Shown here: in pieces, positions 35,547 through 45,711 of the stretch
Layout: each line of letters begins with the position of its first letter
Position numbering within the stretch: the first letter of the stretch is position 1
NCBI RefSeq assembly: GCF_907165205.1
Contig: NC_058193.1
Coordinates: 1,302,001 to 1,366,000, forward strand
Reading direction: 5' to 3'
Source of the DNA: Coccinella septempunctata
Lineage: Eukaryota > Arthropoda > Insecta > Coleoptera > Coccinellidae
Length of the DNA stretch: 64,000 nt
Notes under the pieces: generated by a model
The model's input: the letters and a program-made list of their open reading frames with translations, nothing else
The model's database searches: none
Told to the model about the DNA's origin: nothing
Position numbers and translations under genes: made by a program

Positions 35547-35623
35547 TTGTTAATATTAGTTGGAAATCGATGCATTTTTGGTACTTCATCTTCTACAGCT
35601 CCACAAATAAAACATTTAACCAT
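35547..35623 (-). CDS. P-type transposase, first THAP exon
   Basis: A 77-bp exon: ATG at 35621-35623, then MVKCFICGAVEDEV, KMHRFPTNINK and donor GTAAGT. C-x2-C and RFP are the first metal pair and a conserved turn of THAP zinc fingers. The exon supplies the two first bases of the codon completed at 35359. Only 28 bp separate this ATG from the Harbinger element, which therefore sits in the 5' UTR or promoter. I chose this start because the C-x2-C begins three residues later, as in other THAP proteins. Confidence 0.85.
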
Positions 35624-36504
35624 TTTAAAAGAATAATTTGTCACAAACAAACACCCAGTTGCAAGAAGGAGTCCATTAAATCAGCATTAATTAATAGTGC
35701 CTTAAATTTGATGTTTTCATTATTTCAATGCCTGTTGCAAGAACTTGATTTTTCAATTATTTTCGTTCCATTAGTTAATGTTTCGGTAATGAATTCATTA
35801 AAAGAATTATGACATTTCTCCCGAGAAATGGCATTTCTAGTGCACAAACCATAGTGTAACTAATGAAACCGTGGAAAATGCAAAAATTATATCTATGCTA
35901 TGAACCTAAATTATTTTTAGTGTCAGTTGTGTTGACGGTGTTGTTTGACGGAATTTATATAAAATGATTGCTACAAAAAGAAAAAAGGGTTGCAACTACA
36001 CCGCCGAAGAAACGACTAAACTATTAGATCTCTTTCAACAGTAAGTATCATATCATAATATAATTCAATTCATTATAATTCCATTCATTGATGTTATCAT
36101 GTTTCAGTATATATTCAGGGAAGAATTAATTCTTATTTATTACTTTAATGTACAGTATATTTTACTTCATAGGTATCAGTCCAGTATAGAGGATAAAAGG
36201 ACAGGAACTATTTTTTTAGCCCGCAAAAAAGAAGCGTGGCAGAAGATTTGTAATGCATATAATGCTGTCGCCACGAGTGGGGTCCGAACAGTGGAAAATT
36301 TGAAAACCTTTTACGACAATAAGAAAGCAGAAAGCAAGAAAATCCTTGGCAGAATATAATGTAAGGCTAATTATTATATACATAATAATAAAAACTAAAA
36401 TAAATAATTTCGACAACACAAAAATATATATAATGTTGATGTTTTCAGAAAAAAGAATTCATGAAACACCAGGCTGAGCTGTCGTTACAAAATGTAATAG
36501 CTAG

Positions 36505-38596
36505 AGAGCTAGTGAACCCTGGGAGTAACGGTCTCCCTGTAAGGTTAGAAATTTGTATACTTACGATTTATGACATGCTAAGAGCAATAGCCATGACCTG
36601 GCAGGCGTCAGCCCTGCACGTCATCAGCCCCTTTATTTTTTGGACTGTTAAGTAAATTGAGTTTCAAAACTTGTTTCTGTAAATTTGAAAATTTAATAGG
36701 AGAAAGTTTATTTATTGTACATCTTAAAAAAAAATTGACAGGCGATTACAATAAGCAGAAGTATATGACAGATCAATCAGAAAACGTACAGTTGATGAGG
36801 TAAAATAAACTTTATCCTGTATACTTAAAATTTTTATATGTTTTCAAGTAAACGTCTCAGAGTAAATATGTACAATGCCAGGCGGTTTTGAACAGCATAA
36901 GAGCTTGACAGGCGAGGGGACAACTGCTAAGGGCGTGCAAATAAGAAAAATTGTGCAGTGATATTGTGCATTGTTCTACTTAATATTAACATTTCAGGAA
37001 ATAGTGTGCAAGATGGAATTGGAACACGTGGTTTGTGTGATTTGTAACGAAGACACTGACGAAAAAACTGTACAATATACAGAGACTACGTTGAATAAAA
37101 GTAAATCAATATTGAAAATAAGAAAAGACAATAATTTAAAATTTAAAGATATTTCTTTGCCAGAGGAAATTAACGCAAATACTGGTTACCATGTAAAATT
37201 TTATGAAAACTTTCTTGCTGTGATGAAAAAATATCGCACAAGTGAATCATCAACTTCTTCAAATCTACCAGCATCATCATCAGGTATTTTTTATGAACTT
37301 CTATATTTTTTACTAGGCTTTATTCTTTAATTGTAACTATATTTTTGATTTTATTACGTGGTACAAATTTTATCATTATTAAATATATATTAAATGGAAA
37401 TTATTCATAATAATGGTACTGTAACAATAATTATATTAATGTGCAAATCACGATTTATTAATTATTATTGACGGAAATAAAAATAATTACGTAAAAAAAT
37501 AATTATAATTAATTGTTAAATATGAATATCTCAATGATTTTTTTTATATAAATGTCATCGACAAACGTAGAAACAGTGACAGTAGCCCCTCCAATAGCTA
37601 CTGAAGAAAGCGGAGCATCAACATCTGCTGAAGTGCCCGTTACTAAAACTAGCCATGCTGATAGGCTATGTGTGTTTTGTCGAAATAAATATAAACGAGT
37701 GAAAGGGCGGTACCAACCTCTTCACTCGTCAGAAAGAGTAAGTTTGATGCAAGTTTTGAAAGAATTTGGCGAAAATAATGAATTTTATGAAAAAGTTAGC
37801 GCAGATTTAAGCCCATTGATTTTTTATCATAATAGCTGTCGAACAATTGCCATATATACTTTACAAGAACAAGCGAAGACAAAATCACCACCGAAGAAGA
37901 CTTGGAAATATTTTCACAAACTGGCTTTTGATGAAATGCAAATATTTATCAGCGAGGAAATAATAAATAAAAAAAGGACATTTTCATTCACATACTTATT
38001 ATGTAAATACTACTTTGAATTATTACAAGGAATACTCGAGGAAAATGATGAAGATGTTGATGTTAATTTTAGTATCCAGCGGTTTGAAGCTAAATTGTTA
38101 CAGAATTACGATGAAATTACAATTATCATTTACTGTATGCGTTCATGTAACATTTCTTATTTGCACGCCCTTAGCAGCTGTCCCCTCGCCTGTCAAGGTC
38201 TTATGCTGTTCAAAACCGCCTGGCATTATACATATTTACTCTGAGACGTTTACTTGAAAACATATAAAAATTTTAAGTATACAGGATAAAGTTTATTTTA
38301 CCTCATCAACTGTACGTTTTCTAATTGATCTGTCATATACTTCTGCTTATTGTAATCGCCTGTCAATTTTTTTTTAAGATGTACAATAAATAAACTTTAT
38401 CCTATTAAATTTTCAAATTTACAGAAACAAGTTTTGAAACTCAATTTACTTAACAGTCCAAAAAATAAAGGGGCTGATGACGTGCAGGGCTGACGCCTGC
38501 CAGGTCATGGCTATTGCTCTCAGCATGTCATAAATCGTAAGTATACAAATTTCTAACCTTACAGGGAGATCGTTACTCCCAGGGTTCACTAGCTCT
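36505..38596 (+). mobile_element. 2.1-kb element with 444-bp terminal inverted repeats
   Basis: Left arm 36505-36948 and right arm 38153-38596 are inverted copies of equal length with few differences. The outermost common sequence is AGAGCTAGTGAACCCTGGG; if CTAG is the duplicated target, the ends start TGAACCCTGGGAG. It disrupts exon 3 of the Harbinger Myb-like gene. The 1.2-kb centre encodes a 5' gene fragment with two cysteine/histidine modules. The family is unknown to me. Confidence 0.85.
37013..38152 (+). pseudogene. gene fragment with two CxxC…Yhxxxx modules inside the TIR element
   Basis: Exon 1 (37013-37283, donor CAG|GTATTT) has CVICNEDT, a run of RKDNNLKFKDI and GYHVKFYENF, where a Cys usual in such modules appears as Phe. 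Exon 2 (from about 37552 or just after) has LCVFCRNKYKRVKGRYQPLH and FYHNSCRTIA, then KTWKYFHKLAFDEMQIFI. C-x2-C plus H-x3-C suggests zinc binding. The frame runs into the right inverted repeat, so the C-terminus and any catalytic part are missing. It may be the remains of this element's own transposase or a captured gene. Confidence 0.55.
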
Positions 38597-39596
38597 TGGA
38601 CTATAACAAGAGATGAATTGAGAACAGCTCTAGAACACGAAAAAACTGATAAGGTTAGTTTAACTCAATCAGAATTTGATGTTAATTATTGTTACAGAAT
38701 ATTGATCTTATTTTATTCAGGGTCAGTGGAGTAAAACTGGCGGTGGTAATTGGTGTCCCACTATTACAGAGCATGACCAGAAAGTTCTGGCTATTTTGAA
38801 GGATCAAGTAACACGTCTGCCGAATAGCAGTGATAGTGCTGCTTTTTACTTCAAAGGTGATGAATCAATAAAATATTTCAAGTTCTTTGTTCAGATATTG
38901 AAACTCTCTCATGAATTCCTACAGATCATTCTGGGGACATATTCATCGACTTGGATGAACCTAATGTTTTGGTACCAGCAGATGAATATCAAGGAACAGG
39001 TAAACAAGTCGTTTTGTATGTATATGTACCATTATAATTTACTTAAAAAAAAAGAGTCCTCATAGATAATAATTATAAATTATCACACATAATACTATTT
39101 TTATCTTGTGTAGGTTCAAATGAAAATGAAGTTGGAGAACAACTTGAAAGTGAAGGAAATATGAGAGGTTCAGTTAGATTTATTTTATTAACCTATACTG
39201 ATATGGCTTGTTATTTCTAGGTGACATGGAGACAGTAGCAGACTATGATATGAACTTGCCCAGAAATATTGAAACAAAAAAGGAAAATGGTGATTGATTG
39301 CTACGATATCTGTTATTAAATGATAATCCCTTTCAAAAATATTATTGGCGGTTATTTGCATATTTCATTTTCCAGTTTCATCCCGATCCCGAAAACCTAA
39401 GAAGAAGAAAACCAAAAAGGAACTTGTTAATTACAAACAATTATATTTTAAGCGGAAGTGCCAAAATGCATATCTCCAGAAACGAAAAATATTGCAAGAT
39501 ATACGCTTGCGGCAACAAGAGCACACAATGTTGAAAAAAAAAATTGATTTTGAAGTAGAATTAATGCAAAAACAACATAATATGAAATATAAATGA

Positions 39597-40285
39597 GTGG
39601 TAAGATCCAACTAACATTGCTGAAAATATGCTCTCATCAATATTTTTATAAAAATAATTTCCATTTGTTTTTCAGTTGGTGGTAACATTTACTAACCTCA
39701 CCTAACCTAACCTGGTCCCATATATCCTGGACTGATGAACATTTTTTATATTGATAATTTCCTTTGTTTCCTTTTCCAAACATTTTTTTCAATCAAAACA
39801 TTACAGGTTTCATCGGTAGTTTTGGTAAGGTTTGACAGTGTACTAACAGTAATTGTGAATAATTCTTGAGACTGATGTGTAATAAAAGTTATCCCTTGAA
39901 GAAAAATGTCTTTATTTCAACCTATTACCAATATACAGAGTGGAAACCAACGAAATTCTTTGTTCATATGTTAGAAGAAAATTTTGTTCCATAAAGGGTT
40001 TTTTAATAATAATAATAATAAGTAATTTATTTCAACAGGTAAATACCTAGTTACAGAAAATAACTTAACCTAGCATAATGAAAGAAACCAAGCTACATTG
40101 CTAATAACGAAAAGGAAGAAAAACAAAATTGAACGATATTATACCGAGACTAGAAATATGCAAATGAGAAATCAACCAATATTGCAAACTGAAAAAAAAA
40201 AATTTGAAATTACAATGGCATGGAAACAACGAACAAAAAAAATTAAGAAAGGGTTTCTACACTGTAAAATATAAATAAATAATTA
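39597..40285. other. spacer between the convergent Harbinger genes
   Basis: Contains AATAAA-type signals after the Myb-like stop, a CCTAACCTAACC tract near 39705 and an AATAATAATAATAA run near 40008. No gene is seen. Confidence 0.6.
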
Positions 40286-41395
40286 TCAATTGAAAACGGT
40301 ATTGACCAAAGCTGATCTAACTGAAAAATCTTGGGGACCATGTGATATATGATTTGCAAGTTCTTCCTGATCCAAATCTACTTCAAAAAATTCTTCTTCT
40401 TCAAATGAGATGGCCATATTATGAAGAACTGCGGTGGCCACAATAACTTTTAATATTGTGTCCATTTTTTTCAAAGTAATTCCTTTTTGGATGCAAGGAA
40501 ATCTACGTTTCCATACTCCTATGCACCTCTCTACTGTATTTCTTGTTAGAATATGGCTTTTATTGTAATTTTCTTCTCCGGTGGTGGAGGGACTTAGAAA
40601 TGGTGTTAGTAAATATCTTTTACAAAAATATCCACTATCTCCAATTAAATAAAAATTGCCATATGCACCATTTTCAAGCATAGCACATAAAGGCGAATTA
40701 TTGAAAATTGTGCTATCATGAACAGAGCCTGGCCAGCGAGCAATTATGTTTCTTATTTTCAATCTGGCGTCATAAACAATTTGCACGTTGATTGAAAAAA
40801 AGCCTTTGCGACACCTGAAGGTCTCAGCTAAGTGTCCACCTGGTGAATTTATCTTCACATGGGTACAATCTACAGCTCCTAAAACCCTTGGAAAAGCAGC
40901 AATTTCATAAAATTCTTGAGCAACTTGCTGGTACTCTTCTGAAGTTGGCATTTTAATCTGCTGATCCGCTAAGCTTGTAATAGCTTTCGTTACCCTTTGT
41001 ATGATGCGGCACATGGTAGATTTATTACATTCCACCAAATCCCCAAGTACTGCTTGAAAAGAGCCTGTTGCATAGTATCTCAGCACTATAAGCAGTTGAG
41101 TTCTCGCATCAATTGCTTTAGAACGCCTTGTTTCAGGTTCAATCAGGTGTTCAATTTTACTCAGCAAATGCAGAATACATGGTTTATTGAACCTGAATCT
41201 GGATCTGAACTCGTTGTCATCATATCTGTTCCATAGGTCCTTTCTGTCCGGGATATTTCGGGAAGTAGTCGTTTCTCCATCGGATAGAGATGAGAGACTG
41301 GACATGCTCGACAAACTGGACATAATATGTAGCGAATAAAAGTGATTTCCAACAATTTTCACTCCAAAAAACGTTTGAATTATGACTTGCGTCAA
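40286..41395 (-). CDS. HARBI1-type nuclease (Harbinger transposase)
   Basis: An uninterrupted 369-codon frame. The likely start is the MSSLSSMSSL methionine at 41323 (345 residues), since the upstream 24 residues resemble nothing. Helical N-terminus, then the DDE nuclease: first Asp in LGAVDCTHVKI, second in YLIGDSGYF, Glu in RNTVERCIGVWKRRFP. VLHNMAISFEEEEF closes the domain. All three acidic residues are present and no stop interrupts the frame, so the protein could be active. It would cut at the CACCCAG ends together with the Myb-like partner, whose gene is broken here. Confidence 0.92.
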   Translation of the reverse strand: MTQVIIQTFFGVKIVGNHFYSLHIMSSLSSMSSLSSLSDGETTTSRNIPDRKDLWNRYDDNEFRSRFRFNKPCILHLLSKIEHLIEPETRRSKAIDARTQLLIVLRYYATGSFQAVLGDLVECNKSTMCRIIQRVTKAITSLADQQIKMPTSEEYQQVAQEFYEIAAFPRVLGAVDCTHVKINSPGGHLAETFRCRKGFFSINVQIVYDARLKIRNIIARWPGSVHDSTIFNNSPLCAMLENGAYGNFYLIGDSGYFCKRYLLTPFLSPSTTGEENYNKSHILTRNTVERCIGVWKRRFPCIQKGITLKKMDTILKVIVATAVLHNMAISFEEEEFFEVDLDQEELANHISHGPQDFSVRSALVNTVFN

Positions 41396-41662
41396 TTAAA
41401 TGAATATTTGATGGGACGAAACTGGATCATTAAATTTTTAACGATAAAGCGTCAATATAATACTTCATTTGAAGCAAAAACTGTTTCCTGCAACAGGAAA
41501 TATCGATAATGACGTGATAATGATTGGTGTACTTTAAATTAAACGAACAACTAATGTTTTCATTAAATCTGTTTCCTTGCAACAGAAAACCCCGTTTAAT
41601 AAAGAATTAAAATTTTAAAGAGACCATTACAGTATAATGAACGTTCCTGCAACTGGGTGAAA

Positions 41663-41864
41663 GTCTCACAAAATTTAAAATTTCAAACCACTGTCACTCA
41701 GTTGACGCATGTGTAGGTGTGTTCCGTGTTGCCACAAGTATTTGCACGTGGACTTATGAACATAGAATAGCGCTTTCGCCATTGAAAATGGAACATTGAT
41801 TTTGTTAATTATCTCGCAATGGCAGTTTATATTTATACATTTGGCAACGCCAGCAAAACCGTAT
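41663..41864. other. spacer between Harbinger and right inverted arm
   Basis: About 200 bp, presumably the original 5' flank of the P-type gene before the Harbinger insertion. No other motif was recognised. Confidence 0.4.
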
Positions 41865-43259
41865 GCAGCGCCTCTACATTCAGGGCCGTTTATGTAGACA
41901 AAGATAGATTTATGTTATTTTCAGTGAAATAGACAAAGATGATTGACATAGCCTGAATCGGACAAATTTAGTGAAGGAGTTGACCGTCTCGTTGTCTCTG
42001 GTATTTCAACATTTTCAACAAACTTTTCATGTTTTATTTTATATATTATGTCGAAGAATAGAACTTGATTGCAAAACATAATTTTGATTTATCTCTTCCC
42101 GGTTAGTAGATGTTTGATTATATTATTTTACATTCATCACATTTTACAGATAGGATCTTTGTTGTTAGCAAGGCAAAATTACACTGGAATGATATATCAA
42201 AAGTATGTTCTTTATTCGCGGCGAATGTAAAAAATCTTAAAAAGGATAATTAGAAATTTAAAGAAAGAAATTCACATTTACGAATTCTGACAAAATCAAA
42301 GTTCAGGAAGTATCATAACAATTTTTTCCGTAGTGGAAGCAATAACCCTAAACGGACTCGAGTGAATTCAGTTACAGATAATGAATGATATCTCAGTTCA
42401 AAACTATCACAGCAATTTTCTTAACAACAGGAAACTAATACTACAATAAATCTTCAGAATGTTGACCCACTACCTCCATATATTTATCAATTCTTCTACG
42501 AAGTCCATCTAATGTAGCTTTTCTTATTTATTCAGGTTCAGGTGATAATCCCAATAATGCAGCCCGCACCCTCACTTCAAGGTGTTATTTTTGTAGATCA
42601 GTCTACTTCAAAGAACACAAGCATAAAAATGAATCTGACTGTGCGAAACCTGGTTTAGTCGTGAAATTCGAATTTCATTCAATAACGGCAAAATTACGGA
42701 TTCTAAAGGCATGAAATATTTAAGACACCCCTAACTAGTTTTTGACGAGCAATGGATTGGAATTACAAAATTATAGGTTGCCATTCGAAAAAAGTAAGAT
42801 ACAGTTTTATTGGGTCTCACTTTGGAGCCCTGTTTCAAACACCCTGTATAATATTTCCTGAAAAGTTATACAAGGAACAGTATAATCTTACTTTCTTTTG
42901 TTCTACTTTCACAAAAAAGAATTATTTCAATTAGGGATTTCGAAGGTATGGACACTAATTTGTGACAATATTCTTTTTCAAAAATTTGATAATCAGGCTA
43001 TAATTCGAAAATCGCGCATATCATCCAACAAATAGTGTGAAATTTGACGAAGAATTCGAATATGTATAAATATACAGGGTGTTGCATTTGAAATAAAAAA
43101 GTTACATTCGTTTCCGGTAAAACCGTAACTAGATTGTGCTTGAAAATATTTTACAATTCAAGTTCATGTATTCTGAAACGAAAATCCAAAATCTTGAATC
43201 TATGTTACAATTCCATCCTCGAACACGTCTAATGAAATACTAAAAAAATCACCCTGCAG
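41865..43259. repeat. right arm of the large inverted repeat
   Basis: Inverted counterpart of 28421-29700. Landmarks: GCGCCTCTACA near 41870, TCTCGTTGTCTCTGG near 41990, GACTGTGCGAAACCTGG near 42637, GAATTCGAATATGTATAAAT near 43050 and AAAAAATCACCCT at the outer end. It is slightly longer than the left arm. Confidence 0.7.
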
Positions 43260-43289
43260 ATTTCTAACGTATCCCAAGTTACGCAAAAC

Positions 43290-43654
43290 TAATTCGCACA
43301 ATGAACGAGAGCAGTTTTATTTACACTAATATTCAATCCGAGATTCAATCTCTCCTCTCAAAATATACTGAGTTTTTATCCTTCGTTACTGTTCACAATC
43401 CATTATTTATTTTCATTGCTGAATCATGGTTATACGTTGATATACAGGACTCACTGATCAACATTCCAAATTACAAGTTGTTCCGGGGTGATAGTGTCAC
43501 TATAAAAGGATTTATTTACAATAACTCTTCTGTTGTTTCCAGACGGATTGATACATCGGGTATAGATAACCTTCTACTTTACGTCTCTTTCAATCTTCGT
43601 CAACTTATACCTGCTGAAGTATTACTATTCATTGTGTTAATCAGAGTTACATGA
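43290..43654 (+). pseudogene. non-LTR ORF2 endonuclease start, truncated
   Basis: ATG at 43301, then IYTNIQSEIQSLLSKYTEF, FIFIAESWLYVDI (catalytic Glu, TESWL-type box) and NYKLFRGD. These are the first motifs of APE-type endonucleases in CR1-like elements. It stops at 43654 without the later active-site boxes. It starts about 40 bp after the right arm of the 14.8-kb block and may be the other half of the element whose ORF1 ends at 28420. Confidence 0.7.
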
Positions 43655-43837
43655 AAAAAAAATATTTGTCAAGTTGAGATTAAAACTCAGAGGCCTAAGT
43701 AATAGAAAAGAGCAATACAAAGGTGAAAATGATTAAAAATAGCAGTTGCAATGACTAGCTATAAAGGAAAACGTCATTGAGTCAAGAATTGTAAAAAGTG
43801 GATAGCTGGCTGTCGACCACCCAAAAATAAACCAAAA

Positions 43838-44152
43838 TTGAAAACCAAAATCAAAGAGGACGCTCTATCTGTCAAAGAAGTTTTAGTTGAAGAGGAAGAT
43901 AGGTCAATTTGGTGGATGGATAATGCAGCCACTAAGCATGTCACGAATACCCCAATTTATTTTTCTGATTTTCAAAAGTTTGAAAATTCTTGTAGTATGA
44001 AGGCCGCGGGGTCAGAAGTACTAGAAACAGTTGGAAAAGGTACAATTCAGTTCATGTATCCTGTTCGAAAAGGAAATTCAATCAAAGAAGAGTTGCTGAC
44101 ACTAAGTGGAATTTGGTTTGTTCCAAGCATATCAAAAAATCTTTTTTTCTAA
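43838..44152 (+). pseudogene. Copia protease region
   Basis: WWMDNAATKHVTNTPIYF occupies the place of the retropepsin active site (usually DSGAS/DSGAT followed by H-[MV]-T); here it reads DNAAT. LSGIWFVPSISKNLF is the usual flap-to-end box (VLYVPxLxxNLLS type). The frame ends where the inserted DNA begins. The changed active site and the breaks suggest inactivity. Confidence 0.75.
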
Positions 44153-44547
44153 TTTTGACATTTAAAGTGACTTTTTTGAAACTCATTGACGTTTTGAAAC
44201 GTTTTAATTTTCGCAACCAGTTACTCAAAGTAAAATATTTCGCAACTGATGATTAAACGATATTTGCTTTCATAGTAACAGAGTGAAAAATTGAATAATT
44301 TCAGTCACTAGACGATTTTAAAGGAATCTCCAAGACAAGCTTTTACAGACGATTCTGGTAATTTTGATTTGAATTCATAGCAACATCCTATGCAAAATTA
44401 GAAAAAATATTAAATGAAATGAAAGAATATTGGGATTCTTGGACTAATTTTATTTATTGTTCTTCAATACAACGCCGACGTTTCGAAACGACTAACTAAA
44501 TGGACCACAACCTAAGAACAACAAAGAAAAAATATTGTGTGAAACAC

Positions 44548-44642
44548 GTTGGGAAACACTATTTTTCGTATTTCGCGTTCTTTTGCTCAACCAGGGAAGC
44601 GCGAGAAATACGCTCATTACGAAAAATAATGCTTTTCCCAAC
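44548..44642. repeat. 95-bp hairpin element inside the Copia remnant
   Basis: GTTGGGAAACACTATTTTTC and its inverted partner ending TTTTCCCAAC enclose GCGTTC…GAAGCGC-like inner arms. It lies in the roughly 500-bp insert that splits the Copia frame. Confidence 0.7.
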
Positions 44643-44659
44643 TGATTGCACAAATAACT

Positions 44660-45190
44660 ATTTCGGTGTTGGCGGCACATGATAAGACTTCAAGCAGAAA
44701 TGTTTTTAGATCTACATCTACTAAGTGCACTTTTAAAGTTGAAACCAAAGTAATAACAGGAACTAGGGATGTTGATGGAGGATTATTCAAGTTGAATATC
44801 AAACCCATCATTCCAGAATCAGAAGTTCACTGCAGTATTGCTGAAGCAAACTACTATATGCTGCAATTATATCATGAGAGATAGGGACACCAAGACGAAC
44901 GATATGTAGAGGCAAAACTTGACAGAGAAATGAATATCAAATTCAGAATGGATAATGAAGTTTGTGAGCCTTGTATATTTGGAAAGATACATCGATTAAC
45001 TTTTGGTAGAAGATAGAAATCAACAACTGCAGGAGAATTAGTTTCGGCGCGGATTTAGTTGGATCTTTTGATTTTTCCCTCCAGAAAAAAAGATCTGCTC
45101 ATCTTCAAGGACAGCTGCACCCAGTTTAGAATGGGCTATTATTTGAAAGAGAAATCGGAAGTATAAGATAGATTGAAAGACGTGATAGCG
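44660..45190 (+). pseudogene. Copia pre-integrase and integrase start
   Basis: VLAAHDK-type text and CTFKVETKVI lead to LYHERxGHQD (the His pair, with a stop in place of Trp), then NEVCEPCIFGKIHRLTFGR (the Cys pair): the HHCC zinc-binding region. After a frame change, TTAGELV and later KDSCTQFRMGYYLKEKSEV match the beginning of the integrase core. The rest is lost. Confidence 0.75.
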
Positions 45191-45711
45191 ATAATACAAA
45201 ACACTGGTCATTCAATGAAAGAATGTTTAAAGAGACGTTAATCAAAATTCAGAATAGTTCAGAAAAGACTGACTCTCCAGAAAGAGGTCAAGATATTCAA
45301 GAGCAACAAGAAGAATATTCGGTGGAATTTTGTGTTTGTAAGAATCGGGAGAATAAGAAGTAGTCTACTTGCCTGATAGTGTTTCAATTATGTAAATCTA
45401 TTCAATCATGGATGAAAGTGAAGGTTATAGTAATTAGTATTATTATTATCAGAACAGAAACTTCACCCGAGATATTCAGTCAGCTAGAAGATATACAGAA
45501 TAAGAATTCGGTAAAAGTGATTCTGTGCGAGAATTCCTTCCATCGACATATTATACAGGGAGCATTTTGTTTTCCGCATTTCCTCCAGGGTTCACACCGA
45601 TAGACCTCTATTAGATTAGATAAGTAGAATTAAGATAGTGAAGTTTTGAGAGATTGGGAATTGCCTGAATATGTTTTGTATTCCCTGAACTTCTTTTAGA
45701 TGTCATTTTGA

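Larger units (their letters stand above)
35964..39596 (+). pseudogene. Harbinger Myb/SANT-like DNA-binding protein, interrupted
   Basis: Exons with GT/AG borders: 35964-36040, 36173-36360, 36449 to the insertion, 38597-38653, 38723-38856, 38925-39000, about 39114-39166, about 39222-39287 and 39376-39596. N-terminal MIATKRKKGCNYTAEETTKL and ARKKEAWQKICNAYNA with VRTVENLKTFYDNKK form the Myb/SANT-like trihelix. SKTGGGNWCP and the later Asp-rich segment are typical of these proteins; the end is a Lys/Gln-rich coiled coil. Breaks: one extra base near 36345 and the 2.1-kb element in exon 3. In Harbinger systems this protein helps the nuclease bind DNA and enter the nucleus. Confidence 0.8.
35652..41659. 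mobile_element. Harbinger DNA transposon with both genes
   Basis: Inverted ends CACCCAGTTGCAAGAA (left) and CACCCAGTTGCAGGAA (right), flanked by AAA on each side, a 3-bp duplication. Subterminal TTGCARGAA-like words recur at 35734, 41487 and 41572 and could bind transposase. It holds the two standard Harbinger genes, convergent: a Myb/SANT-like protein (+) and a HARBI1-type nuclease (-). About 3.9 kb without the nested element at 36505-38596. Confidence 0.88.
28421..43259 (-). mobile_element. 14.8-kb block with long inverted arms carrying a P-type transposase gene
   Basis: The outer ends read AGGGTGATTTTT (left) and AGGGTGATTTTTTT (right, inverted). Diverged arms of about 1.3 kb (28421-29700 and 41865-43259) match in the same order. 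The unique middle holds a minus-strand P/THAP transposase gene plus later insertions (3550-bp retrotransposon, 6008-bp Harbinger). Without those, the block is about 5.3 kb, a transposon-like size. It lies between the end of one non-LTR ORF1 and the start of an ORF2, as expected for a single insertion. The alternative is two independent opposed copies of a dispersed repeat. Confidence 0.55.
43745..45365 (+). mobile_element. Copia-type LTR retrotransposon remains (gag-pol, no LTRs seen)
   Basis: In order: gag zinc knuckle (near 43760, GKRHxVKNCKKW-type), protease (43838-44150), pre-integrase zinc region (near 44870-45010) and the start of the integrase core (to about 45190). This order, with integrase before any RT, is Copia-specific. 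Frames are broken, and about 500 bp of foreign DNA (44155-44660) splits the protease end from the next part. Confidence 0.8.
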
